DNA of 28,631 bases from a virus. Under the pieces are notes generated by a model. That model saw only the letters and a program-made list of their open reading frames with translations. It searched no databases and was not told where the DNA came from. Positions within the stretch are counted from its first letter, which is position 1, and each line of letters opens with the position of its first letter. A program made the position numbers and the translations under genes. This document shows, one piece after another, positions 20,672 to 27,470 of this stretch. The DNA is taken from positions 1 through 28,631 of the IMG/VR virus record IMGVR_UViG_3300035212_000510. One strand, given 5' to 3'.

Positions 20672-20871
20672 TAAAATCTACCACCGTTAATTTCTACTTG
20701 AAATGCAGGCTCTACTGAAGCCTTGTTCTGCAACAATTCATAGTTATCTGTAATTAATTTACTTAATTCATCACGTAATCCACGAGCCTCACCTATAGGG
20801 ATTACAACATCTTTTCCCTGTCGGCTCTCCATTGCGGATACTTTATCTATAAATCGTTTTACGTTAATCAT
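20671..20871 (-). CDS. small phage protein, 66 aa
   Basis: The N-terminal helix NVKRFIDKVSAMESRQGKDVV, a middle EARGLRDELSKLITDNYELL helix and the C-terminal strand VEINGGRF match a common family of small T4-like phage proteins. It may pair with the gene it overlaps at 20671. The ATG overlaps the stop of the upstream gene as TAATG, three bases after the motif at 20875-20882. Confidence 0.72.
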   Translation of the reverse strand: MINVKRFIDKVSAMESRQGKDVVIPIGEARGLRDELSKLITDNYELLQNKASVEPAFQVEINGGRF

Positions 20872-21332
20872 TAAGTATTTATCGCTTTTTTTGCCTCAGC
20901 TTCAGATTTATACGGACCTTGATAAGGATAACGCTGAATAAAGATATATTTAGGACAAAAAATCACTTCTTTTTCGCTACCTTGTTGTATTGTGAACCAT
21001 CCTGCGGCGTGATAACACTTGCTTTTTGGATCTGTGGTAAATAGATGCAATTTTCGCTTGATATCTAATATACTATTAAAAACTTTATTAGTTGTTGGAT
21101 ATACCTTAAAGGGTAAATCGTGTGTTGTTTTGTCTACTTTTTTAACAGCCTCAAATTCAATATTTGTTTTACGCTTAATAGCAGTAGTATTTTTATAGTG
21201 AGATTTTGCCCCGTTTAGCTTAACTTCATATCCAGACCCGTCAGCTAATACGTTACCTACTTTTTCTTTACCATCTGTTACAATCCAAAATTGATTTTTA
21301 ACTACAGGTTTAGCAATTAATGTTTTTGTCAT
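20871..21332 (-). CDS. conserved-type phage protein, 153 aa
   Basis: The N-terminus MTKTLIAKPVVKNQFWIVTDG, the middle VYPTTNKVFNSILDIKRKLHLFT, and the end YCPK-like FCPKYIFIQRYPYQGPYKSEAEA are the marks of a family seen in many cyanophages and relatives, of unknown function. The start ATG 21332 has an AGAGGAA ribosome site and is preceded by a consensus promoter. The open frame upstream (to 21416) passes through that promoter and is unlikely to be translated. Confidence 0.78.
   Translation of the reverse strand: MTKTLIAKPVVKNQFWIVTDGKEKVGNVLADGSGYEVKLNGAKSHYKNTTAIKRKTNIEFEAVKKVDKTTHDLPFKVYPTTNKVFNSILDIKRKLHLFTTDPKSKCYHAAGWFTIQQGSEKEVIFCPKYIFIQRYPYQGPYKSEAEAKKAINT
20875..20882 (-). promoter_or_regulatory. 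ATAAATAC motif inside the end of a gene
   Basis: GATAAATACTTAATG holds the last codons of the upstream gene (Ile-Asn-Thr-stop) and is three bases before the next ATG. The match may be a coding coincidence. Confidence 0.3.
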
Positions 21333-21348
21333 ATTATTCCTCTGTGTA

Positions 21349-21377
21349 AGTATACTATGTTTAAATGTGTTTGTCAA
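21349..21377 (-). promoter_or_regulatory. sigma70 promoter
   Basis: TTGACA (21372-21377) and TATACT (21349-21354) are 17 bases apart, upstream of the gene at 20871-21332. It is probably the promoter for the whole tightly packed run of genes down to 19814. Confidence 0.8.
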
Positions 21378-21384
21378 GCCTATA

Positions 21385-21600
21385 TTACTCCATACCAAAA
21401 TGATTTTTAATAGCAAGTTTTACTTGATTAATACTACCCTGATGTTGTGCCAAATCAAAGGTAGTATGCACGTGTGGGCTAATCACTTCAGTAACTACAC
21501 TTAAACATTCATTTACTAAAAGTTCAGTAAATTTGCCCACATCAAATGTTCCGTCCGTAATGCACTGTTCTGCTATTTTTTTAATCTTTTCATTATCCAT
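21385..21600 (-). CDS. small phage protein ending in IKNHFG, 71 aa
   Basis: The pattern KIAEQCITDG..., FTELLVNECLSVVTEVI and C-terminal VKLAIKNHFG is the common small phage family also present at 13614-13856. It has an AAGGAT ribosome site. Members are often found in several copies per T4-like genome; no function is known. Confidence 0.78.
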   Translation of the reverse strand: MDNEKIKKIAEQCITDGTFDVGKFTELLVNECLSVVTEVISPHVHTTFDLAQHQGSINQVKLAIKNHFGME

Positions 21601-21609
21601 ACTTATCCT

Positions 21610-21849
21610 TTACTTAAATAATTTTACATCCTTGTGTTTAACAATTATAACACGATGTATTTTATCTTTATATTTAATCGGTAAATCTAAGTGAACACTA
21701 ATTCGTGGACCTTCAATCTCATTAATCAATGTATCATTACCCACAGTACCTACGAATGGAATCTTATTCCATTTACCAATAATACGATCACCGATATTGT
21801 ATTTACCCTGATATCGGTTTGCTTTGAAATATTCTGCTAAAGTTGGCAT
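21610..21849 (-). CDS. small conserved-type phage protein, 79 aa
   Basis: The central segment YNIGDRIIGKWNKIPFVGTVGND, then GPRISVHLDLPI and RVIIVKHKDVK, is a beta-rich domain I recognise from many phages, with no known function. It starts in a TAATG overlap with the preceding gene. Confidence 0.78.
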   Translation of the reverse strand: MPTLAEYFKANRYQGKYNIGDRIIGKWNKIPFVGTVGNDTLINEIEGPRISVHLDLPIKYKDKIHRVIIVKHKDVKLFK

Positions 21850-22067
21850 TATAACATAAACTGTTTTAATAGGTCACGGGCAATTGATACATCCTCAATA
21901 TCATCTAGTACTGCAAATTGATATTCTTTTATGGAATTATGATATACCTTAATAAGGTCCATAGCATAACTCTTATTATCCTCATCTAAACCAATCCACC
22001 AAATATATAGTTCTTGTGGATTCTTTGCTAGAATAGATTTCAAATTGTTATAATCATAATCATCCAT
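21849..22067 (-). CDS. small acidic phage protein, 72 aa
   Basis: The protein has a helix-rich pattern (DDYDYNNLKSILAKNPQELYIWW) followed by two more acidic helices. It matches, by eye, a common small phage family that begins MDDYxxNNL. Function is unknown. Confidence 0.72.
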   Translation of the reverse strand: MDDYDYNNLKSILAKNPQELYIWWIGLDEDNKSYAMDLIKVYHNSIKEYQFAVLDDIEDVSIARDLLKQFML

Positions 22068-22068
22068 A

Positions 22069-22296
22069 TTATTCTCCTAGTTGTTCCCAAACGTATTCAG
22101 ATTCTTTCATATATGCTATAGGTTGTAGCCATCCATTCTTTATAGCTTCTATAATCATAAGTTTATATTGTCTTGGACATTTGTTGCTAATTTCAAATCC
22201 AGCACGTGGCGCCATAAGAAATCCATTATGAATATGAAAGTCAGGGTCATCCTGTCTTATTGTTTTAATAGTTTTGTCAGGCTTACTAAAGGTCAT
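22069..22296 (-). CDS. small conserved-type phage protein, 75 aa
   Basis: The segment DDPDFHIHNGFLMAPRAGFEIS, then CPRQYKLMIIEAIKNGW and YVWEQL are typical of a small family common in T4-like phages. No role is known. Its ATG overlaps the stop of the AbrB-like gene as ATGA. Confidence 0.75.
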   Translation of the reverse strand: MTFSKPDKTIKTIRQDDPDFHIHNGFLMAPRAGFEISNKCPRQYKLMIIEAIKNGWLQPIAYMKESEYVWEQLGE

Positions 22297-22754
22297 TTTT
22301 CTTGGTCAGCCAATGTTGTGAAAAAGTTTTTAACTTTTGTGTCATTATCCCAAGATATAGTATAATCATTATCCTTATCAGTTAAAGCAATAGCTTCGTC
22401 ATACGTAACAACACGATGGCTTACAATTTGTTCACCCAAATACTTTTGGCTGAACTCTTTGGCCTCTTCCATTGTTACTGTGTCTAATGCCCACAATGAT
22501 TTGTCTTTACCGTAATCGTCAGTACCTACAGGTACCTCGACCATATAACGCTTACGAAAGGTACCAATACATTCTACAAGAACCCATTGTGTTTCTTTCT
22601 TAGTTAACATAAAACTTCCATCTCCATTATCTTCCCAAATTAATGAATCCCCTTCGACCCAACCTGTTTGTTCTAACATATCCGGTGGAAACTCTAAGAT
22701 AGAGTCGCCGGTAACAGGATCTTCCTGTAATTCAACTGTCCACATTGTTTTCAT
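22293..22754 (-). CDS. AbrB-like domain fused to a second phage domain, 153 aa
   Basis: Residues 1-53 contain EDPVTGDSILEFPPDMLEQTGW, then EGDSLIWEDNGDGSFMLTKK, the swapped-hairpin pattern of SpoVT/AbrB DNA-binding domains. The second domain (about 54-150) has WVLVECIGTFRKRYMVEVPVG and LDTVTMEEAKEFSQKYLGE, which I recall as a separate small phage protein elsewhere, so this looks like a fusion. It starts at ATG 22754 with a GGGAG ribosome site, overlapping the exonuclease stop. A role in transcription control is inferred from the first domain only. Confidence 0.72.
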   Translation of the reverse strand: MKTMWTVELQEDPVTGDSILEFPPDMLEQTGWVEGDSLIWEDNGDGSFMLTKKETQWVLVECIGTFRKRYMVEVPVGTDDYGKDKSLWALDTVTMEEAKEFSQKYLGEQIVSHRVVTYDEAIALTDKDNDYTISWDNDTKVKNFFTTLADQEK

Positions 22755-23749
22755 ACTAAACTCCCTTGATAAGGACTGTTCAACCATTTTGCATATGTGT
22801 CTGTTTGTTCACTAATTTTAGTCAGTTCATATTTACCGCAGAATTTCATAAAGTGAATACCAACTTGAGGGGTAACTGTTGTACGTACACCCTCACGAAT
22901 GTTTGTATCTACTGATTGTTTAATCTCATCTGGTTGACAAGTCAAATCAATCAATACACGGTTACGTTCATAATCATCACGTACACGATGTTCTACCCCA
23001 TTATGATCAGCCCATCGTTGTAACATCATATTATTCCAATCAAAACCTTGTTTTTTTCTGTCAGCATACGCTTCCATCAAACCAGCTTTCTTTTGTGTAC
23101 CTTTACTACGTACCCCGGGATATGCACTAAACACATTGTCGGTTGAATCACCACGCATACATTTCTCGAATAGGATATATTGTGGATCACCTAACAGTTT
23201 TGGTTCACTAGTTTTCTTATCCTTGACAATACGACCTTTGTCATCATAGTATCCGTCAAGTGTAATCAACTGATTAGTGATTCCATTATATTGTTTGGTC
23301 CTTTCAGTAATCAGTTGGATGTAATCAGTATCGCTACTAATAATGAAATGTTCATCCTCGGGATGTAGATGAACGAAACGTGCAATCAAATCATCTGCTT
23401 CTGCTTTAGGATCACGTAATACGCTTACGTTTGTTTTCTCACGCAAAAATGTAGTAAAATGTTCATACGTTTCCCAGAACATTTTATTTTCTTCAACCTC
23501 TGCTTCTGTTTGTGATTGTGTATCAACGATACGATTCTTTTTATATGGCTCGTAGTAGTCCTTACGCCAGCTTCTGCCCTCAAGACAGAACACAACATGG
23601 TCAATGCCAAATTTGCGAACTATTTGATTACACGATGCTAGTGTAAGATGTAGTGCCATTCCGATCTTTTCCCAAGTATCACTATTGCGAGAAGCAATGT
23701 GACGGGCACGAAAGAATGTATTAGCTGTGTCAATAAGTGCGTACTTCAT
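22751..23749 (-). CDS. 5'-3' exonuclease of the FEN / T4 RNase H type, 332 aa
   Basis: The acidic metal-binding residues are in place: Asp7 (ALIDTAN), Glu117, Asp119 and Asp120 (EADDLIARF), Asp140 and Asp142 (SSDTDYIQL), and Asp201 and Asp204 (MRGDSTDNVFSAYPG). The bridge region with Arg62 and Lys63 (RSWRKDYYEPYKKNR) fits the FEN family. The enzyme should remove RNA primers of Okazaki fragments and 5' flaps, working with the DNA ligase elsewhere in the window. TATAAT sequences at 23766-23771 and 23782-23787 may be its promoter but lack a clear -35. The AbrB-like gene follows with an ATGA overlap. Confidence 0.93.
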   Translation of the reverse strand: MKYALIDTANTFFRARHIASRNSDTWEKIGMALHLTLASCNQIVRKFGIDHVVFCLEGRSWRKDYYEPYKKNRIVDTQSQTEAEVEENKMFWETYEHFTTFLREKTNVSVLRDPKAEADDLIARFVHLHPEDEHFIISSDTDYIQLITERTKQYNGITNQLITLDGYYDDKGRIVKDKKTSEPKLLGDPQYILFEKCMRGDSTDNVFSAYPGVRSKGTQKKAGLMEAYADRKKQGFDWNNMMLQRWADHNGVEHRVRDDYERNRVLIDLTCQPDEIKQSVDTNIREGVRTTVTPQVGIHFMKFCGKYELTKISEQTDTYAKWLNSPYQGSLV

Positions 23750-23782
23750 GTGGATCCTATTACCTATTATAATATATGTATA

Positions 23783-24220
23783 TTATACTTCATAACCCAT
23801 TAAATAGCTAATATTTTGGTCATATTTTTCAATCAATCCTGTAAACAATCCAGTGTCTACAATTTTTGCCCTACGGCTTTGTTTTGGTTGTTTGTGATGT
23901 TCTTCACGTAAAGTAACCATTCTATGACATAAGCAACATAGGACCTCTACGTTTTTTTCATCACGGTTATCGTTGTTTCCGTCAACGTGATTAATATCAA
24001 GTTGTACTGGATCTAGGATTTCGTTTGCAGTACAAGGGAAACCATATTTGCCATTCTTATTGGCACATCCGGCATCCATTTTCCATTTGTCTACTTCATT
24101 TTTTCTAGAATTACGATGTGCAGAACACACTTGTTTGTTAACATTCTTTTGTTTACTATGTTGACCAACTGTATTGTGACAGTTGGGCATAGAGCATTTC
24201 ATATGTTTAAGTGTTGTCAT
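23783..24220 (-). CDS. HNH endonuclease-like protein, 145 aa
   Basis: The core LDINHVDGNNDN (74-85), followed by an Asn at 90 and LCCLCH (94-99), is an HNH/beta-beta-alpha-Me nuclease with structural zinc ligands, the Cys and His of CCLCH. An N-terminal zinc finger (CSMPNCHN, C32, H35) precedes it. Such proteins are common in T4-like phages, both as homing endonucleases and as fixed genes; here it lies in a tight operon, overlapping its neighbour by one base. It is more likely fixed than an inserted homing element. Confidence 0.85.
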   Translation of the reverse strand: MTTLKHMKCSMPNCHNTVGQHSKQKNVNKQVCSAHRNSRKNEVDKWKMDAGCANKNGKYGFPCTANEILDPVQLDINHVDGNNDNRDEKNVEVLCCLCHRMVTLREEHHKQPKQSRRAKIVDTGLFTGLIEKYDQNISYLMGYEV

Positions 24221-24642
24221 TAGCTTACCTCTGTTCTACCGTTACCTAAATCTTTTGTACGAATAACTCTTGCATCACGATTCTCAGGATCTGCTACCTG
24301 TTGCTCATACATCTCTAATGCTACGTTCCGACATACTGTCTGAAACCACCTATCAACTATGATCACATCTGTATCATCTTCACGTTGCCTATAACCTGCT
24401 TTGATAAGATTCAATACAAATTTGTCATTAAAATCTAAATCAAATGCACCATCATTGATATTCTCAGGATTGATTTCTACCTTAGTAATAGCAATATACG
24501 GTTCACCTGCCGCTGTTGCTTTTTCTTTTTCTGTGAGTTCAGTTTTAGTTTTGGCTTGTTTAGGAGTAGGCTTAGGAAGCTCTTTCCTAGCAATAGGCTT
24601 ATCCTCTTGCTTTTTAAATAAGTTTTTTAGTTTTTCAAACAT
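24220..24642 (-). CDS. conserved-type phage protein with basic start, 140 aa
   Basis: A Lys/Pro/Thr-rich N-terminal 45 residues (KKQEDKPIARKELPKPTP) is likely disordered. The rest contains GEPYIAITKVEINPENINDGAFDLDFNDKFVLNLI, a pattern seen in cyanophages and relatives, ending in VDRWFQTVCRNVALEMYEQ. No function is known. It overlaps UvdE by 16 bases at one end and HNH by one base at the other. Confidence 0.78.
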   Translation of the reverse strand: MFEKLKNLFKKQEDKPIARKELPKPTPKQAKTKTELTEKEKATAAGEPYIAITKVEINPENINDGAFDLDFNDKFVLNLIKAGYRQREDDTDVIIVDRWFQTVCRNVALEMYEQQVADPENRDARVIRTKDLGNGRTEVS

Positions 24643-25652
24643 TTGTATCTTTCTAGTAATTTAAAGCTGGCAAGATTCTTTGCCTTCGATTCACACATCA
24701 TATCAAAATTATCAATAAATGTCAATGCCCAATCATTCACCGCTTCGTTCCAATAGTAATCACTATGTGCCCGAAGTTTCTGTTTACTATATCCTGCTTC
24801 AATCAACGCATCATGGGCGGGACGTTCGTGTCGGGAGTGTTCAACAAGACAATCTTCACGGCTGACGGAGTAATGTAAAGTAGGCCTGACACCGCGCCAG
24901 CTATCCCTAACCATTTTAACCCGATCATCAGTCGATTGAATATATTCTCCCGTTTTAATCCAATGATGGTGAATGTCCATGACCGTAGGGACGAGGTCAG
25001 ATAACGATAAGCAGTCAAGTAATCCATGTGTGTATTCTTCATTTTCTAGTGTTAGTGTGTTTCGTGCCTCGGGGCTGAGTCTACCATAAACATCTCTGAT
25101 ACCCTGAGGACCTTTTCTACCAGAGATATGTACATTGATTTTGATATCTTGAAATTGTTGACCATAACCCATCCAACGAGCCATGTCACAATGATATTCA
25201 AATTCTTCTATACTCTTATTTACTACTTCTTCACGGTCACTTGCTAAAACAACAAATTGGTCAGGGTGAAAACTTAGTCTAACATCATTTGCCCTAGCAG
25301 TTTCACCAATGGGTGCAAACCATCGTTGTAAACTATTTTGTACATCGGTTGATTGCCAAAATTCTTTGTATCCATCCATAGTATAAAAACTAAGCATATC
25401 GCTAGTAAGACGAACCATACGCAATTCGGGTTCTAATGTAGCTACACGCTTAACCAGTGCGTGAGTATTCATAATATTGCGTTTAGCAACATCCATAATC
25501 TTTTCTTCTACTACACTACGATTATTACGCTTTGCCCAAGCTTGTGTAGTTCCACCCGTATTAAGACCTTCGGCTGAAACAATTTCACCTTTTTTGTTGA
25601 TTTCTGCCCATTTACAAGCAAAGCCGATGCGTTTGATATATTGATTTGTCAA
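24627..25652 (-). CDS. UvdE-like UV-damage endonuclease, 341 aa
   Basis: The TIM-barrel metal-site motifs are all present: FHPDQF (128-133), NVHISG (173-178), ENE (203-205), MDIHHHW (225-231), HYSVSR (260-265) and HSDYYWN (296-302). It should nick DNA 5' to UV photoproducts and possibly other lesions, a repair route suited to a sunlit aquatic environment. No ATG lies near the expected start; the frame begins at TTG (25652, MTNQYIKRIGF by initiator Met), and there is no strong Shine-Dalgarno sequence. A TTGACT-N17-TACACT promoter is upstream. Confidence 0.92.
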   Translation of the reverse strand: MTNQYIKRIGFACKWAEINKKGEIVSAEGLNTGGTTQAWAKRNNRSVVEEKIMDVAKRNIMNTHALVKRVATLEPELRMVRLTSDMLSFYTMDGYKEFWQSTDVQNSLQRWFAPIGETARANDVRLSFHPDQFVVLASDREEVVNKSIEEFEYHCDMARWMGYGQQFQDIKINVHISGRKGPQGIRDVYGRLSPEARNTLTLENEEYTHGLLDCLSLSDLVPTVMDIHHHWIKTGEYIQSTDDRVKMVRDSWRGVRPTLHYSVSREDCLVEHSRHERPAHDALIEAGYSKQKLRAHSDYYWNEAVNDWALTFIDNFDMMCESKAKNLASFKLLERYKCLKN

Positions 25653-25668
25653 AGTAATAGTCCAAAGT

Positions 25669-25676
25669 GATAAATA
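25669..25676 (+). promoter_or_regulatory. possible late-type motif GATAAATA
   Basis: GATAAATA on the plus strand lies 56 bases before the ATG at 25733. It would give an RNA of about 50 leader bases. It is the best promoter candidate for that gene, but the match is short. Confidence 0.3.
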
Positions 25677-25685
25677 ATAAGATAC

Positions 25686-25714
25686 AGTGTAACACGTTTA
25701 CGCAATAAAGTCAA
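25686..25714 (-). promoter_or_regulatory. probable sigma70 promoter of UvdE
   Basis: TTGACT (25709-25714) and TACACT (25686-25691) are 17 bases apart, with RNA expected to start near 25679, about 27 bases before the TTG start codon. Confidence 0.55.
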
Positions 25715-25732
25715 CTATTTACGGATACCACT

Positions 25733-26650
25733 ATGAGATTTAACGAATTTATATCAGAATCAGATAAAAAAACCATGAGCCGTGCAGCCAAAGGCAATGA
25801 AAAATACGGTAAAGATGGTATGAAAGCATTAGCCAAAGCAGGCCGTGAAGGGGCCGGTGAAAAGAAACTTGACACCATTAGAGACAAATACGACAAGTAT
25901 GATATTGATGAAGCCGCTAACCCAGCTCAACAGGCTGCTATAGCCATTTCTAAGAAAAAAGAGCAAGGAATAGATGAAGAAGAGGGTATGTTTGGTAGGT
26001 CAAAAAACGATAAACGTTATTTGGATAAATTTGATCCAACTGAAGTTATGAATATCAGCGATGATCCCGGAATGAAGGCGCACAAGACAACAGGAAAGGG
26101 TTCATTAAGAACCTCTAAGGAAGATTTAGAGTTTGCATTTGGACCTCCCGGAGAAGATGATACATGGGTTTTGGAATTTAGTAATGGGTTAATTGCTACT
26201 ATATACCCTCAATCTAATAGTGCTGGTATGGATTGGATCATAGGTGGCAATCATCCAAACACAGAAGATTTTGTACATATGGCTTATTCAGCCGCACAAG
26301 ATGAAGAACTTGAGGAAGACTGGCAAAAGACTAACAAGAAGGACAAAACTGACGGCATGAGCAGTAAAGCCGTTAAAGCATATCGTAGAGAGAATCCAGG
26401 ATCAAAGTTAAAGACTGCTGTAACTACTAAACCTAGTAAGTTGAAAAAGGGTAGTAAGGCTGCTAACCGTCGCAAAAGTTTCTGTGCAAGAATGGGAGGA
26501 ATGAAAAAGTCCCGAGCAAGTGCTAAGACTAAAAGAGATCCAGATAGCCCAATCAATAAGGCACTACGTAGATGGAACTGCGAAAGTGTAGAGCAAATGC
26601 AAGAGTTAGTAATGATTGCTGAACAATTTGTACGTAAGGCTAAATCTTAA
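25733..26650 (+). CDS. basic phage protein with T4 capsid-targeting-like leader, 305 aa
   Basis: The first ten residues MRFNEFISES follow the leader of T4 internal head proteins (MKTYQEFI-x-E), including the I-x-E site cut by the T4 head protease. A Lys-rich helical part follows (SRAAKGNEKYGKDGMKALAKAGREG). A middle domain (about 130-195) has beta strands (DTWVLEFSNGLIATIYPQ). The C-terminus is very basic with KAYRRENPGSKL, SFCARMGGMKK and INKALRRWNC, a motif I have seen in other phage proteins, possibly nucleic-acid binding. The protein may be packaged with the DNA. The plus strand and late-type signal fit a virion gene, but the role is inferred. Confidence 0.75.
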   Translation: MRFNEFISESDKKTMSRAAKGNEKYGKDGMKALAKAGREGAGEKKLDTIRDKYDKYDIDEAANPAQQAAIAISKKKEQGIDEEEGMFGRSKNDKRYLDKFDPTEVMNISDDPGMKAHKTTGKGSLRTSKEDLEFAFGPPGEDDTWVLEFSNGLIATIYPQSNSAGMDWIIGGNHPNTEDFVHMAYSAAQDEELEEDWQKTNKKDKTDGMSSKAVKAYRRENPGSKLKTAVTTKPSKLKKGSKAANRRKSFCARMGGMKKSRASAKTKRDPDSPINKALRRWNCESVEQMQELVMIAEQFVRKAKS

Positions 26651-27470
26651 GCAATTCTTCAATTGTATAAAGATTCTTCATATAGGGTGACACATCTTCA
26701 AGTACATAGTACTCAATGTCACCTTTTCTTCTGGGTCCTTTAATTATTTCAAAGTCACACTCATTGATAGTTTGAAACTTCTCTGCCATTTCACGCACAG
26801 TATAACCTACACCGTGACCTAAACATTCAATATTGTTGGCAGGTTTCTCAATTGCGTCACATAATGCTTGGCAGATTTCTTCTACGTGAACATAATCTCG
26901 CACACACGTACCGTCACTTGTGTTTGGGTAATCATTACCATATATCGTAAAATTACCAGTATCACGTGCTTTAATTAAATTGTAGAATAACCCATCAGGG
27001 TTAGTAGGTTTAGTAACTGTAGTACCAATTACATTGTAAAATCTAAAGATAGTATAATCTGTAGGTTTATGTTCTGTACAATATTCACGTATCACATCTT
27101 CTGCGGCACGTTTACTAACACCATATGCACTTTCACACGCTTGTGCGGCACCAGTACTAGAAAAAATAAAGTTTTTTGTTTTAACTTTATTAATTACATT
27201 CATTGTGCCGTTTAAGTTAGTAATGTAATAACGAATAGGCATCTTTTCACTTTCACCTACATTGACCAATGCGGCTAAGTGAATGACTGCATCAAATTCT
27301 TCATCAATAGTAAACTGTCTATTGATATCTTGACGATAAAATCTATGCAATGGATATTGAGGTTCACGTATATCTAATCCATGAACTTCATATTTCAATG
27401 AATCCATTAACATCTTACTTAGATGTGTACCAATGTAACCTGAGTTACCTGTAATTAAAATCTTTTTCAT
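26640..27470 (-). CDS. NAD-dependent nucleotide-sugar epimerase/dehydratase, 276 aa
   Basis: The Rossmann motif GNSGYIG (8-14) binds NAD(P). The catalytic YxxxK is Y116-GVS-K120, with Ser/Thr in FSSTGAA (103-109) as the third member. The sequence resembles UDP-glucose 4-epimerase-like members of the extended SDR family (VIHLAALVNVGES, RFYNVIG, DGTCVRDYVHVEE). Its likely role is to make a sugar used by the overlapping glycosyltransferase, for example to decorate DNA or virion proteins or to change host polysaccharides. It shares 11 bases tail to tail with the plus-strand gene. Confidence 0.92.
   Translation of the reverse strand: MKKILITGNSGYIGTHLSKMLMDSLKYEVHGLDIREPQYPLHRFYRQDINRQFTIDEEFDAVIHLAALVNVGESEKMPIRYYITNLNGTMNVINKVKTKNFIFSSTGAAQACESAYGVSKRAAEDVIREYCTEHKPTDYTIFRFYNVIGTTVTKPTNPDGLFYNLIKARDTGNFTIYGNDYPNTSDGTCVRDYVHVEEICQALCDAIEKPANNIECLGHGVGYTVREMAEKFQTINECDFEIIKGPRRKGDIEYYVLEDVSPYMKNLYTIEELLKI

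Noticed and set aside
21333-21416. Upstream start at 21416 for the 153-residue gene
   Set aside because: The extension runs through the promoter at 21349-21377; the ATG at 21332 has a ribosome site and matches the usual start of the family.
23783-24220. HNH gene as a recent homing-endonuclease insertion
   Set aside because: It overlaps its upstream neighbour by one base and shows no interruption of a conserved gene, so a fixed gene is more likely.
25711-26556. Minus-strand frames opposite the gene at 25733-26650
   Set aside because: They are Leu/Ser-rich shadows of a Lys-rich coding strand and have no starts with ribosome sites.
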